Shown here: in pieces, positions 42,736-51,896 of the stretch
How the letters are laid out: every line of letters begins with the position of its first letter
Position numbering within the stretch: position 1 is the stretch's first letter
DNA from: VXNE01 sp963665455
GTDB lineage: Bacteria; Pseudomonadota; Gammaproteobacteria; Pseudomonadales; Azotimanducaceae
Direction of reading: 5' to 3'
NCBI GenBank assembly: GCA_963665455.1
Contig: OY762279.1
Coordinates: 1,860,001-1,924,000 of the forward strand
DNA: 64,000 nucleotides
The notes under the pieces: generated by a model
Databases searched by the model: none
Told to the model about the DNA's origin: nothing
What the model saw: the letters and a program-made list of their open reading frames with translations, nothing else
Program-made: the position numbers and the translations under genes

Positions 42736-42755
42736 ATGGGTTAACTTCGCTTGAC

Positions 42756-43940
42756 ATGGATCCGAGACGCAATCCGTATGCCCCGGGCGCGGGAACGCCC
42801 CCACCGGAACTCGCGGGCCGCGACGCGCTGCTGGAGTCTGCGTCCATCGCGCTTGACCGCATTCGCAACGGCCTGTCGGCCAAGAGCATGTTGATGGTCG
42901 GGCTGCGGGGCGTCGGCAAGACCGTTCTGCTGAATCGCATCAGCGAAGAGGCGCGCTGTCGCGGCTTCACCACGGTCCTCCTCGAAGCGCCCGAAGAGCA
43001 GTCCTTGCCGGGTCTCCTCGTCCCACCGCTCCACGCCGCGCTGGTGCGGCTGAGTCGGCGCGCGGCCGCGAGTCGAGCGGTCGGGCGGGCCTTGAGCGCC
43101 TTGGCGGGGTTGGTCGGCGCCATCAAGGTTGGCAGTCGGGACTTCAACATCAGCCTGCAGGTGCCATCGGAGCCGGGTTTGGCGGATAGCGGCATTCTGG
43201 ACGCGGACCTGACGGCGTTGTTGGAGTCGGTCGGGGAGGCGGCGCGGGAACAAGACACGGCACTCGCGCTCTTCGTCGACGAGCTGCAATACGTCCCCGA
43301 ACAGGACTTGGCAGCCCTCATCATGGCCTTGCATCGGACGACGCAGCGCCAACTACCCGTGGCGCTGCTCGGGGCCGGTCTGCCGCAGCTCGTGGCGCGC
43401 ACGGCCGCGGCCAAGTCCTACGCGGAGCGATTGTTCCATTTCCCGGAGATCGGCCCGTTGTCGGCGGAGGCCGCGTGCCGCGCCGTCGAAGCGCCGGCCA
43501 GTCGTCTCGGCGTGACTTTCGAGGCGGAGGCACTGACGACGATTCTCAAGGAGACGGCCCGCTATCCCTATTTCCTGCAAGAATGGGGCAAGCACTGCTG
43601 GGACTGCGCGGAGTCTCCTACCGTCACCGGGGCCGACGCGCAGCTGGCGAGCGCGGTGGCCAATGCGGAACTGGATGCCAGCTTCTTTCGCGCACGCTTC
43701 GACCGCCTGACGCCTTCGGAGAAGCGTTACCTGCGAGGCATGGCGGCTCGTGGGGCGGGGCCGCACCGATCCGGAGAAGTCGCCGAAACGCTCGGCCGCA
43801 GCGTGCGTGCGGTTGCGCCGACCCGAGCCAAACTCATCGCCAAGGGCATGATCTACAGCCCAGCGCGAGGCGACACGGCCTTTACCGTGCCGCTATTCGA
43901 TGCATATCTGAGGCGGGTGCTGCCGTTCGAGCCAGCCTGA
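42756..43940 (+). CDS. AAA-family ATPase (family A copy 2)
   Basis: The 394-residue protein has Walker A GLRGVGKT (49-56), Walker B ALFVDELQ (D175, E176), an ALLGAGLPQL sensor-like strand and a C-terminal winged-helix-like region (EVAETLGRSVRAVAPTRAKL). It belongs to the same group as the ATPase at 36270 but is clearly diverged. The ATG is at 42756, right after the GTTATCG-type motifs. A role as a DNA-binding regulator or in a defence or mobile-element context is possible. It faces the convergent PhyH triplet downstream. Confidence 0.78.
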   Translation: MDPRRNPYAPGAGTPPPELAGRDALLESASIALDRIRNGLSAKSMLMVGLRGVGKTVLLNRISEEARCRGFTTVLLEAPEEQSLPGLLVPPLHAALVRLSRRAAASRAVGRALSALAGLVGAIKVGSRDFNISLQVPSEPGLADSGILDADLTALLESVGEAAREQDTALALFVDELQYVPEQDLAALIMALHRTTQRQLPVALLGAGLPQLVARTAAAKSYAERLFHFPEIGPLSAEAACRAVEAPASRLGVTFEAEALTTILKETARYPYFLQEWGKHCWDCAESPTVTGADAQLASAVANAELDASFFRARFDRLTPSEKRYLRGMAARGAGPHRSGEVAETLGRSVRAVAPTRAKLIAKGMIYSPARGDTAFTVPLFDAYLRRVLPFEPA

Positions 43941-44052
43941 AGTCGCGGCTATCGTGTGTCGCGCACGCACGGTCCGATTCGCGTGAGCGTGGGGGTCCTG
44001 CGGCGGGCCGGAGCGCGGTTCGATCATGTGGCTTCACCGGGGCTTCCTAGTC

Positions 44053-44916
44053 CTAGTCGAATCGCCCCAGCAGCGGCTTCCGCTTGCCGAAGTTCGGCCC
44101 CTCCCGCCCGAAGCCGAGGAAGTTGTTGACCCCCAGCAGGTCCGCGAACTCCGGTGGGTTGCGGTCGAGCATCTCCTGGGTCACCCCTTCCCGGATGAGT
44201 TCCTGCGTCCGGATGTAGGAGCGGCAGTAGGCCACCGCGGCGTTGACCCTGAGCCCCGGCACCTTGCGCTCGTAGGCCGCGTGCCACGTGTTGCCGGCAG
44301 TGACGACCACGGAGCCCGCCTCCATTTCGAGCGGTATGCAGTCCGGGTTGGTGTTGACGTTGCTCTCTTCTTCGGAGACGGGCCGGCGCATGAGTTGGTT
44401 GCTGCCCGGGACGACCGCGAATGCGCCGAGGTCGCGCTCGTAGTCGACCAGCGCGTAGTTGGCTACGGCGACCGATACCGGGTTCGAGAGCTGTAGCGTC
44501 CACTGGTCGGTGTGCAACTGCGGCACCGGGCCCCCTTTCGTGCGCACGTGGGAGTAGATCGTCGAGAGCACCATGCTGCGCCCGAGCAGGTAGCGCATCA
44601 GGGCGACGGTGTAAGCGTTCTGCGCGAGCTTCTCGAAGATCGGGTCCTCGTAGAGCAGGTAGCATCCTTCGCGCACCGGCCCGCCGTCCCAGGTGTGGAG
44701 ATCGAGCTGCTTGCCGGTCTTCTCGCTCACCTGCGCGATGATCACCTCGCGCATGTACTCGACCATGTCCATCGGGATGGCGTCGGGCACGACGGTGTAT
44801 CCCCGCTCCTCGAGTTCGAAAACGTTCTCCTCGAGACCGAGGCGACGTATCTCGCCGAAGACGACCTCGCGCGACGTTGGTTCGGGCGCTTCCTTCAGCG
44901 CGACGGCTTCACTCAT
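44053..44916 (-). CDS. PhyH-family dioxygenase, tandem copy 3
   Basis: The 287-residue protein has iron ligands H135 and D137 (QLHTDQW), distal H212 (NTWHAAY) and R223 (PGLRVN). It is the most diverged of three tandem genes: it shares long runs such as LGAFAVVPGSNQL and RRPVSEEESNV with the others but differs at the N-terminus and at the distal His context (NTWHAA versus CTWHGC). AGGAGG precedes the ATG. It lies 19 bp after the next copy upstream, in one operon. Confidence 0.9.
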   Translation of the reverse strand: MSEAVALKEAPEPTSREVVFGEIRRLGLEENVFELEERGYTVVPDAIPMDMVEYMREVIIAQVSEKTGKQLDLHTWDGGPVREGCYLLYEDPIFEKLAQNAYTVALMRYLLGRSMVLSTIYSHVRTKGGPVPQLHTDQWTLQLSNPVSVAVANYALVDYERDLGAFAVVPGSNQLMRRPVSEEESNVNTNPDCIPLEMEAGSVVVTAGNTWHAAYERKVPGLRVNAAVAYCRSYIRTQELIREGVTQEMLDRNPPEFADLLGVNNFLGFGREGPNFGKRKPLLGRFD

Positions 44917-44935
44917 GGGAAGGTTCCTCCTGGTG

Positions 44936-45802
44936 TCAGTCGAAGCGGCCGAGACCGAACGACTTGATCTTGGAGAAGTCCGGCCCCTCGCGGCCGAACC
45001 CGAGGAAGTTGTTGACGCCCAAGAGGTCGGCGAACTCCGGCGGATTGCGGTCGAGCATGTCCTGCGTCACGCCCTCGCGGATGAACTCCTGCGTGCGGAT
45101 GTAGGAGCGGCAGTAGGCGACCGCGGCGTTGACCCGCAGTCCCGGCACCTTGCGCTCGTAGCAGCCGTGCCAGGTGCAGCCCGCGGTGACGACCACGGAA
45201 CCGGCCTTCATCTCGAGCGGTACGCAGTCCGGGTTCGTGTAGACGTTGCTCTCCTCCTCGGAAACCGGCCGGCGCAGAAACTGGTTGCTGCCGGGGACCA
45301 CGGCGAAGGCGCCGAGATCGCGCTCGTAGTCGACGAGGGCGTAGTTGGCGACGGCGACGGACACCGGGTTCGAGAGCTGCAGCGTCCATTGGTCAGTGTG
45401 CAGCCGCAGGGATGGGTCGCCCTTCGCGCGTACGTGGGAGGCCATCGTCGACAGCACCATGCTGCGCCCGAGCAGGTAGCGCATCAGGGCGACCGTGTAC
45501 TCGTTCTGCGCGAGCTTCTCGAAGATCGGGTCCTCGTAGAGGAGGTAGCAGCCCTCGCGTACGGTGCCGTCATCCCAGTTGTGCAGGTCGAGTTCCTTGC
45601 CGGTCTTGTCGCTGGACTGCCGGAGGATGACCTCGCGCAGGCCCTCGACCATGTCCGCCGAGAGTGCGTTCTCGACGACGGTGAACCCCTGCTCCTCGAT
45701 CTCGACGACATTCTTCTCGAGTCCGAGCCGGCGTATCTCTCCGAAGACGACCTCGCGCGAGGTCGGTTCCGGCGTTTCCGTCAGCGCGACGGCTTCACTC
45801 AT
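44936..45802 (-). CDS. PhyH-family dioxygenase, tandem copy 2
   Basis: The 288-residue protein has H135, D137 (LHTDQW), H212 (CTWHGC) and R223. It is close to identical to the copy upstream (45822-46691) over its last 150 residues, including LDRNPPEFADLLGVNNFLGF and FSKIKSFGLGRFD. The N-terminal 60 residues differ more. The likeness suggests recent duplication or gene conversion. Ribosome sites and 19-bp spacers are alike in the set. Confidence 0.9.
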   Translation of the reverse strand: MSEAVALTETPEPTSREVVFGEIRRLGLEKNVVEIEEQGFTVVENALSADMVEGLREVILRQSSDKTGKELDLHNWDDGTVREGCYLLYEDPIFEKLAQNEYTVALMRYLLGRSMVLSTMASHVRAKGDPSLRLHTDQWTLQLSNPVSVAVANYALVDYERDLGAFAVVPGSNQFLRRPVSEEESNVYTNPDCVPLEMKAGSVVVTAGCTWHGCYERKVPGLRVNAAVAYCRSYIRTQEFIREGVTQDMLDRNPPEFADLLGVNNFLGFGREGPDFSKIKSFGLGRFD

Positions 45803-45821
45803 GGGAAGGTTCCTCTTCGTG

Positions 45822-46691
45822 TCAGTCGAAGCGGCCGAGGCCGAAGGACTTGATCTTGGAGAAGTCCGGCCCCTCGCGGCCGAAGCCGAGGAAGTTGTTG
45901 ACGCCCAGCAGATCGGCGAACTCCGGCGGATTGCGGTCGAGCATCTCCTGGGTGACGCCTTCCCGGATGAACTCCTGCGTGCGGATGTAGGAGCGGCAGT
46001 AGACGACCGCGGCGTTGACCCGCAGTCCCGGCACCTTGCGCTCGTAGCAGCCGTGCCAGGTGCAGCCCGCGGTGACGACCACGGAACCGGCCTTCATCTC
46101 GAGCGGGACACAGTCCGGGTTCGTGTAGACGTTGCTCTCCTCCTCGGACACCGGCCGGCGCAGCAACTGGTTGCTGCCGGGCACGACGGCGAAGGCGCCG
46201 AGATCGCGCTCGTAGTCGACGAGCGCATAGTTCGCGACGGCGACCGACACCGGGTTGGAGAGTTGCAGCGTCCACTGGTCCGTGTGCAGCGGCAGCGGCG
46301 GATCGCCCTTGGCGCGGACGTGGGAGTAGACGGTCGAGAGGACCATGCTGCGGCCGAGCAGGTAGCGCATCAGGGCGATCACGTATTCGTTCTGCACGAG
46401 CTTCTCGAAGACCGGGTCTTCGTACAGCAGGTAGCAGCCTTCGCGGAGCGTGCCGCCGTCCCAGTGCTCGAGGTCCGGCTCCTTGCCGGTCTTGTCCGCG
46501 ACCTGGGCCAGGATCACCTCGCGCATGCGCTCGACCATGTCCATCGGCACGGCGTTCTCGACGATGGAGAAGCCCTGCTCCTCGATCTCGACGACGTTCT
46601 TCTCGAGTCCGAGCCGGCGTATCTCGCCGAAGACGATCTCGCGCGACGTCGGCTCGCGCTCCTGCGTCAGGTCCACTGCGGCTTCGCTCAT
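45822..46691 (-). CDS. PhyH-family dioxygenase, tandem copy 1
   Basis: The 289-residue protein is the first gene of the triplet. Its ligands are H136, D138 (LHTDQW), H213 (CTWHGC) and R224; one extra residue near the N-terminus (MSEAAVDLTQEREP) shifts the numbering. The gap to the divergent VapBC module is 230 bp and should hold the triplet's promoter. Three near-copies may give dosage, different substrates of one series, or successive oxidations; the sequence cannot decide. Confidence 0.9.
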   Translation of the reverse strand: MSEAAVDLTQEREPTSREIVFGEIRRLGLEKNVVEIEEQGFSIVENAVPMDMVERMREVILAQVADKTGKEPDLEHWDGGTLREGCYLLYEDPVFEKLVQNEYVIALMRYLLGRSMVLSTVYSHVRAKGDPPLPLHTDQWTLQLSNPVSVAVANYALVDYERDLGAFAVVPGSNQLLRRPVSEEESNVYTNPDCVPLEMKAGSVVVTAGCTWHGCYERKVPGLRVNAAVVYCRSYIRTQEFIREGVTQEMLDRNPPEFADLLGVNNFLGFGREGPDFSKIKSFGLGRFD

Positions 46692-46852
46692 CGGGCAGAC
46701 ACCTCCTAGGGTGCGTCGGGCGGGAGGCGGGTGATGCTAGCCGACTCGCGGTAGTTTGGACAACTACACTGGGCGGCTGCGGAAGTTCTGAGGGAATGCC
46801 CTGGCTCCCGTGGATCGCGCCCGCGCTTCATGGGCGAGACCGATCACCCATC

Positions 46853-46890
46853 TTTACCATTTGACAAAAGGTAAAGACCGGGCTTACGTT
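46853..46890 (+). promoter_or_regulatory. VapBC promoter with overlapping operator palindrome
   Basis: TTTACC (46853-46858) and GGTAAA (46870-46875) form an inverted repeat with an 11-bp centre, within which lies a perfect TTGACA -35 box (46861-46866). A weak -10 (TACGTT) follows after 18 bp. The antitoxin starts about 30 bp later. An operator covering the -35 box is what AbrB-type antitoxins use for auto-repression. Confidence 0.5.
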
Positions 46891-46921
46891 GCCTCGAACT
46901 TCCCAAGACGGTTCGGATCCC

Positions 46922-47149
46922 ATGCCTCGAGTCAGCGCCAAACGCCAGATCACCTTGCCGGTGGATCAGTGCCGGGAGGTCGGTATCGGTCCCGGCGATC
47001 TGTTCCGCAGCTTCGTTGCCGACGGCCGCATCACCATCGTGCCGATGATTCCCGGTTCGGCCAAGGGTTGCCTGCGGCATCTGCAGGGGGATCCTTCGCT
47101 CAGCGACGAGGACTCGTTGCGAAGCGCGCTGGACGAGTCTGAGCATTGA
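46922..47149 (+). CDS. vapB: AbrB/MazE-type antitoxin (VapB)
   Basis: The 75-residue protein has the SpoVT/AbrB swapped-hairpin sequence: VSAKRQITLPVDQCREVGIG, then PGDLFRSFVADGRITIVP. The C-terminal tail (SLSDEDSLRSALDESE) would cover the PIN toxin. I placed the start at the ATG at 46922, where the AbrB core begins. Its stop overlaps the toxin's TTG start. Confidence 0.9.
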   Translation: MPRVSAKRQITLPVDQCREVGIGPGDLFRSFVADGRITIVPMIPGSAKGCLRHLQGDPSLSDEDSLRSALDESEH

Positions 47150-47577
47150 TCGCCGTCGACACCAACGTGCTGCTTCGCTACCTGCTCCACGACGATCCTG
47201 GACAAGCAGCGCTCGCGGATCGCGTTTTCGGTGGTACCGACGATGTTCTCATCACGGACGTCGTACTCGCGGAGGCGATCTGGACGTTGAGGGGCCGAAA
47301 ATACCGCTTGTCCGCGCGGGATCTCGTTGACGTGGTCGAACGCCTCTTCAGCGAGCCGAACGTCCGCTTCGAGGACGATCAGGTCGTTTGGCGTGCATTG
47401 CAGACGTATCGTGACTCCACGGCAGGACACGACGGATCCGGCGGGGAGATGGGCCTCGCGGACGCGCTTGGGGTCCGCAAGGCACAGTGGGTCGCCTCGG
47501 CGTCGGGCGAGACGTTGAACGGCGTGTATACACTCGACAAGGCGATGCAGCGCCTGCCGGGGGTCACTTCGCCGTAG
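47146..47577 (+). CDS. vapC: PIN-domain toxin (VapC)
   Basis: The 143-residue protein has the PIN acidic residues: D5 in IAVDTNVLLRYL, E42 in VVLAEAIWTL, and D105 in GLADALG, with a final YTLDKAM strand (fourth acid). PIN toxins cut tRNA or rRNA. It starts with TTG inside the end of vapB, so translation is coupled. The module is intact. Confidence 0.9.
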   Translation: MIAVDTNVLLRYLLHDDPGQAALADRVFGGTDDVLITDVVLAEAIWTLRGRKYRLSARDLVDVVERLFSEPNVRFEDDQVVWRALQTYRDSTAGHDGSGGEMGLADALGVRKAQWVASASGETLNGVYTLDKAMQRLPGVTSP

Positions 47578-47746
47578 CGCTTGTCCAGAGCGCCCCTCCC
47601 GGGAGCCTCGCATCCTCACAGATGTCGCCGGGACGCCTCGACATCGCAGGGAAACACCACGCGCTTGGTGTTGAAGTACTCGTGCGTGATCTCGACGTCT
47701 CGGGTGCATGTTAGCTTTGCCGATGCGGTAGAGAGGGGAATCTGCG

Positions 47747-49768
47747 ATGCAAACGCGATCGACCCTGCTGGGCAGCCTGTTGCTGGCCCTCGTGGGATGC
47801 ACGGACGACGCGCTGCGCGTCGAGGAACACGGCGTCGGGCCGTCGGCGGAGGCAGGCCGAACGGCCGGGTACAACGCCCAGCGCAACGTCTACTTCGGCG
47901 ACCTGCACGTCCACAGCCGTCATTCCATGGACGCGTTCAGCTTCGGCACCACGGTGTCGCCGGACGAGAGCTATCGCCACGCCAAGGGCGAGACCGTGAT
48001 GAACCCCTTCGGTCACGAGATGCGGTTGCGGGAGCCGCTGGACTTCCTCGGAGTCACCGATCACGGCGTGTTCCTGGGGGTCGTCGCGACGTGGGCGGAC
48101 CCTGAGAGCGGGCCGGGTCAGTTGCCGGGCGCCGAGGCCTTCCACGACATCAACCGGCCCGAGAACCTCGACTACTGGTCGATGCAGACCCGCAACATGG
48201 CGTTCCGCGGGACCGCGCGACGCATCCGGTCGGTTCCGGCCGGTCCCTGGGAGCGGTTCCAGGCGTGGCGCACGAATCACCCGGCGCGGGCGCTCGCGTC
48301 ATTCGACGACGGCGCGCACCGCTCGGCCTGGGAGGACATCATCGGGGCCGCGGAACGCCACAACGACCCGGGCAACTTCACGACGTTCATCGCCTACGAG
48401 TGGACGGCTTCCACGCCCCAGCCGGAGTCCGCGGCGTACCACCGCAACATCGTCTTTGCCTCATCGCGCGCACCCGCCCGACCTTTCTCGTCCATCGACT
48501 CGCACGAGCCCGAGGACCTCTGGAACTGGATGGACCTGCTGCGCGCCCAGGGCGTCGACAGCCTTGCCATCCCCCACAACACGAACGGGTCGAACGGCCA
48601 GGCCTTCCGGCTGCGGTACTCGGACGGCCGGGCGATCGATACGGACTTCGCGGAACTGCGGATGCGCAACGAGCCGCTCGTCGAGATCACCCAGGTCAAG
48701 GGCACGTCGGAGACGCATCCGCGCCTGTCGCCGGACGACGAGTGGGCGGATTTCGAGATCCTGAACTCCCGCAAGGGCAAGACGACGCAGTGGAGCGAGC
48801 CCCGGGGCAGCTATGTGCGCGACGCGCTCAAGAACGGCATCGCCCTGGCGCAGGAGGGCCGGGGCAATCCGTTCAAGATGGGCTTCATCGGTTCGAGCGA
48901 CACGCACAACGGCGCGCCGTCGTTCGACGAGTCGGCCTTCTTCGCGTCGTCGCCGTTCTTCGGGACGGCGGAGAACCGGTCTTCGATACCCGTCTCCCGG
49001 GAACGCCTCGACTACCTGGCGACGCTGCCGCCCGAGGTCCAGCCTTGGGTGAGAACCTCCGACGAGGAGCAGGGCACGTACTTCGGCATTCGGGACGCGC
49101 AGCGGGCGGCGTCCGGACTCGCGGCGGCGTGGGCGGAGGAGAACACGAGGGAGTCGATCTTCGCCGCCTTCCGACGCAAGGAGACCTACGGCACGTCCGG
49201 CAACCGCATCCGGCTGCGCTTCTTCGGCGGCTTCGACTACGTGGGACTCGACGTGGAGGGGGACGATCTGCTCGAAGCCGCGTACGCGGGCGGCGTGCCG
49301 ATGGGGGGCGATCTCGTGGCGGCCGACGTGTCCGCCCCCCGGTTCCTGGTGTGGGCGCAACGCGATGTCCACGGTGCTCCCCTGCAGCGGGTCCAGGTCG
49401 TGAAGGGCTGGTACGACGCGGGGTTCCGCAAGCAGACCAACGAACGCGTGTACGACGTCGCCTGCTCGGACGGGCTCGCCGTGGATCCGGAAACGCACCG
49501 CTGCCCGGACAACGGTGCGCGCGTCGACCTCGCGGACTGTTCCATTCCGGAAGATTTGGGCGCGACGGAGCTCAAGGTGCTGTGGGCTGATCCGGACTTC
49601 GATCCGGCCGACGGCGATGCCTTCTACTACGCGCGCGTGCTCGAGAATCCGACCTGCCGCTGGAGCACCTGGGACGCGGTACGCAATGGCGTGCGACCGA
49701 GGGCGGGACTGGCGGTGACGATCCAGGAGCGGGCCTGGTCCTCGCCGATCTGGTACCAGGCGCCCTGA
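47747..49768 (+). CDS. DUF3604 lipoprotein, copy 1
   Basis: The 673-residue protein has a lipoprotein signal with lipobox LALVGC (C18) and DUF3604 motifs: FGDLHVHSRHSMDAF (H54, H56), VTDHGVFLG, AERHNDPGNFTTFIAYEW, GTSETHPRLSPDDEWADF and the tail RAWSSPIWYQ. A C-x(n)-C pair (DVACSDG and HRCPDNG) is shared with both relatives and could be a disulphide. It should be anchored in the outer membrane. A second lipoprotein copy follows after 64 bp, and a TonB receptor converges on the pair; the three may form a scavenging unit. Confidence 0.9.
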   Translation: MQTRSTLLGSLLLALVGCTDDALRVEEHGVGPSAEAGRTAGYNAQRNVYFGDLHVHSRHSMDAFSFGTTVSPDESYRHAKGETVMNPFGHEMRLREPLDFLGVTDHGVFLGVVATWADPESGPGQLPGAEAFHDINRPENLDYWSMQTRNMAFRGTARRIRSVPAGPWERFQAWRTNHPARALASFDDGAHRSAWEDIIGAAERHNDPGNFTTFIAYEWTASTPQPESAAYHRNIVFASSRAPARPFSSIDSHEPEDLWNWMDLLRAQGVDSLAIPHNTNGSNGQAFRLRYSDGRAIDTDFAELRMRNEPLVEITQVKGTSETHPRLSPDDEWADFEILNSRKGKTTQWSEPRGSYVRDALKNGIALAQEGRGNPFKMGFIGSSDTHNGAPSFDESAFFASSPFFGTAENRSSIPVSRERLDYLATLPPEVQPWVRTSDEEQGTYFGIRDAQRAASGLAAAWAEENTRESIFAAFRRKETYGTSGNRIRLRFFGGFDYVGLDVEGDDLLEAAYAGGVPMGGDLVAADVSAPRFLVWAQRDVHGAPLQRVQVVKGWYDAGFRKQTNERVYDVACSDGLAVDPETHRCPDNGARVDLADCSIPEDLGATELKVLWADPDFDPADGDAFYYARVLENPTCRWSTWDAVRNGVRPRAGLAVTIQERAWSSPIWYQAP

Positions 49769-49832
49769 GCCCCTGACGCCCCTCCTCCGGCGTGCGTGAT
49801 ACGTTTCTATCGGCACCGCGAGGAGGACTGAC

Positions 49833-51863
49833 ATGCGATCATGGCCAACTGGGACCCTGGGACTCCTGCTGATCCTGGCGGGATGCACGGACGATTCACT
49901 ACAAGTCCGGGACTTCGGCACGGAAACCCCCGACCCGCCCCGGAGCGCGGACTACAGCGCCGAGCGCAACGTCTACTTCGGTGACCTGCACGTCCACACG
50001 CGGTACTCCATGGACGCCTACCTGCTCGGCACGGAGGTGTCGCCGGACGAGAGCTACCGCTACGCCCGGGGCGAGACGCTGACGAACACGTTCGGGGTGG
50101 AGATGCGGCTACGCGAGCCCCTCGACTTCATGGCCGTCACGGACCACGGGGTGTTCCTCGGCGTGATCGCCCAGTGGGCCGACCCGACGAGCAGGACGGG
50201 GCAGCTGCCCGGCGCTGCGCCGTTTCACAACGTCAATGAGCGCGAGTTCAACCGGCACTGGGCCTCCCAGGAACGCACCGTGCTCTTCCGCGAGAACATG
50301 GGACGATTCCGAAGAGAGCCCGCGGACGCGCTCACGCGCTTCGAGGCGTGGCGGACCAACAACCCGGCGGTGGCCTCCCGGTCGTTCGACTACGACGCCC
50401 ATCTCGACGCCTGGCACGACACGATCCTGGCGGCGGAGCGCCACAACGATCCGGGCAACTTCACCACGTTCATCGCCTACGAGTGGACCGCCTCGACGGA
50501 CCCGCCGGAGTCCTCCGCGTATCACCGCAACGTCATCTTCGAGTCGTCACGGGCGCCGGTACGGCCTTTCTCGCTGATCGACTCGAATGACCCCGAGAAG
50601 CTCTGGGCATGGATGGACCGGCTCCGGGCGCAGGGGGTGGACAGCCTCGCCATCCCGCACAACACCAACCAGTCGAACGGCCAGGTCTTCCGCCTGAAGT
50701 ACGCGGACGGCCGTGCGGTGGACACCGAGTTCGCCGCCATGCGGATGCGCAACGAGCCTCTGGTCGAGATCACCCAGGTGAAGGGCACGTCGGAGACGCA
50801 TCCGCGCCTGTCGCCGGACGACGAATGGGCGGACTTCGAGATCCTGAACACCCGCAAGGGCAAGATCTCCCAGTGGAGCAACCCGCACGGCAGCTACGTG
50901 CGGGAGGCCCTCGCCAACGGCATAGCCCTGGAGCAGGAAGGCCGCGGCAACCCGTTCAAGATGGGCTTCGTCGCGGCCACCGACACGCACAACGGGGCGC
51001 CGTCGTTCGACGAGTCGAACTATTTCGGTTCCGCGCCCACTTCGGGGTCGCCCGAGAACCGTGGCGCCATTCCCGCCTCGCAGGAACGTCTCGACTACAT
51101 CTCGGGCCTCGGGCCGCGGGAGCAGGAATGGGCAGGCCTGGTGGACGAGGAGCAGGGCACCTACCTCGGCATCCGGGGGACGCAGTTCACCGCTTCGGGA
51201 CTGGCGGCGGCCTGGGCGGAGGAGAACACCCGCGAGGCCATCTTCGCCGCGTTCCGGCGCAAGGAGACCTACGGCACCTCGGGCAACCGGATACGCGTGC
51301 GCTTCTTCGGCGGGTTCGACCTTGCGAGCTTGGACCTCGACGCGGAAGACCTAATCACACGGGCCTACGCCGGCGGGGTGCCGATGGGTGGCGATCTGGT
51401 CGCGAGCGATGCCTCGGCACCACAGTTCCTGGTCTGGGCACAGCGCGACGTACACGGCGCCCCGCTGCAGCGCCTGCAGATCGTCAAGGCATGGTACGAC
51501 GCGGGGCATCGCAAGCAGACCAACGAGCGCGTCTACGACGTGGCGTGTTCGGACGGCCTCGTAGTGGACCCGGAGACGCACCGCTGCCCCGACAACGGCG
51601 CGCGGGTGGACCTAACGGACTGCTCGATCTCCGAGGATGTCGGAGCAACGGAACTGAAGACGGTCTGGACGGACCCGGACTTCGACGCGACCGACGGCAA
51701 CGCCGTCTACTACGTGCGCGTGCTGGAGAATCCGACCTGCCGCTGGACGACGTGGCAGGCGGTGCAGGCGGGTTTCGGGCCCCGGGAGGGCATCCCCGCG
51801 ACGGTCCAGGAGCGGGCTTGGTCGTCGCCGATCTGGTACAGGGCACCGGCGGCCGGCGGGTGA
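49833..51863 (+). CDS. DUF3604 lipoprotein, copy 2
   Basis: The 676-residue protein has lipobox LILAGC (C18), then FGDLHVHTRYSMDAY (H53, H55), VTDHGVFLG, GTSETHPRLSPDDEWADF and RAWSSPIWYR. It is very similar to the copy just before it along the whole length; the region after about residue 390 differs most (SNYFGSAPTSG against SAFFASSPFFG). GAGGAGG stands well before the ATG. A tandem duplication followed by modest drift is the simplest history. Confidence 0.9.
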   Translation: MRSWPTGTLGLLLILAGCTDDSLQVRDFGTETPDPPRSADYSAERNVYFGDLHVHTRYSMDAYLLGTEVSPDESYRYARGETLTNTFGVEMRLREPLDFMAVTDHGVFLGVIAQWADPTSRTGQLPGAAPFHNVNEREFNRHWASQERTVLFRENMGRFRREPADALTRFEAWRTNNPAVASRSFDYDAHLDAWHDTILAAERHNDPGNFTTFIAYEWTASTDPPESSAYHRNVIFESSRAPVRPFSLIDSNDPEKLWAWMDRLRAQGVDSLAIPHNTNQSNGQVFRLKYADGRAVDTEFAAMRMRNEPLVEITQVKGTSETHPRLSPDDEWADFEILNTRKGKISQWSNPHGSYVREALANGIALEQEGRGNPFKMGFVAATDTHNGAPSFDESNYFGSAPTSGSPENRGAIPASQERLDYISGLGPREQEWAGLVDEEQGTYLGIRGTQFTASGLAAAWAEENTREAIFAAFRRKETYGTSGNRIRVRFFGGFDLASLDLDAEDLITRAYAGGVPMGGDLVASDASAPQFLVWAQRDVHGAPLQRLQIVKAWYDAGHRKQTNERVYDVACSDGLVVDPETHRCPDNGARVDLTDCSISEDVGATELKTVWTDPDFDATDGNAVYYVRVLENPTCRWTTWQAVQAGFGPREGIPATVQERAWSSPIWYRAPAAGG

Positions 51864-51896
51864 TCGAGGCTGGCGCGGTACGTGGATGGGGTCTGA

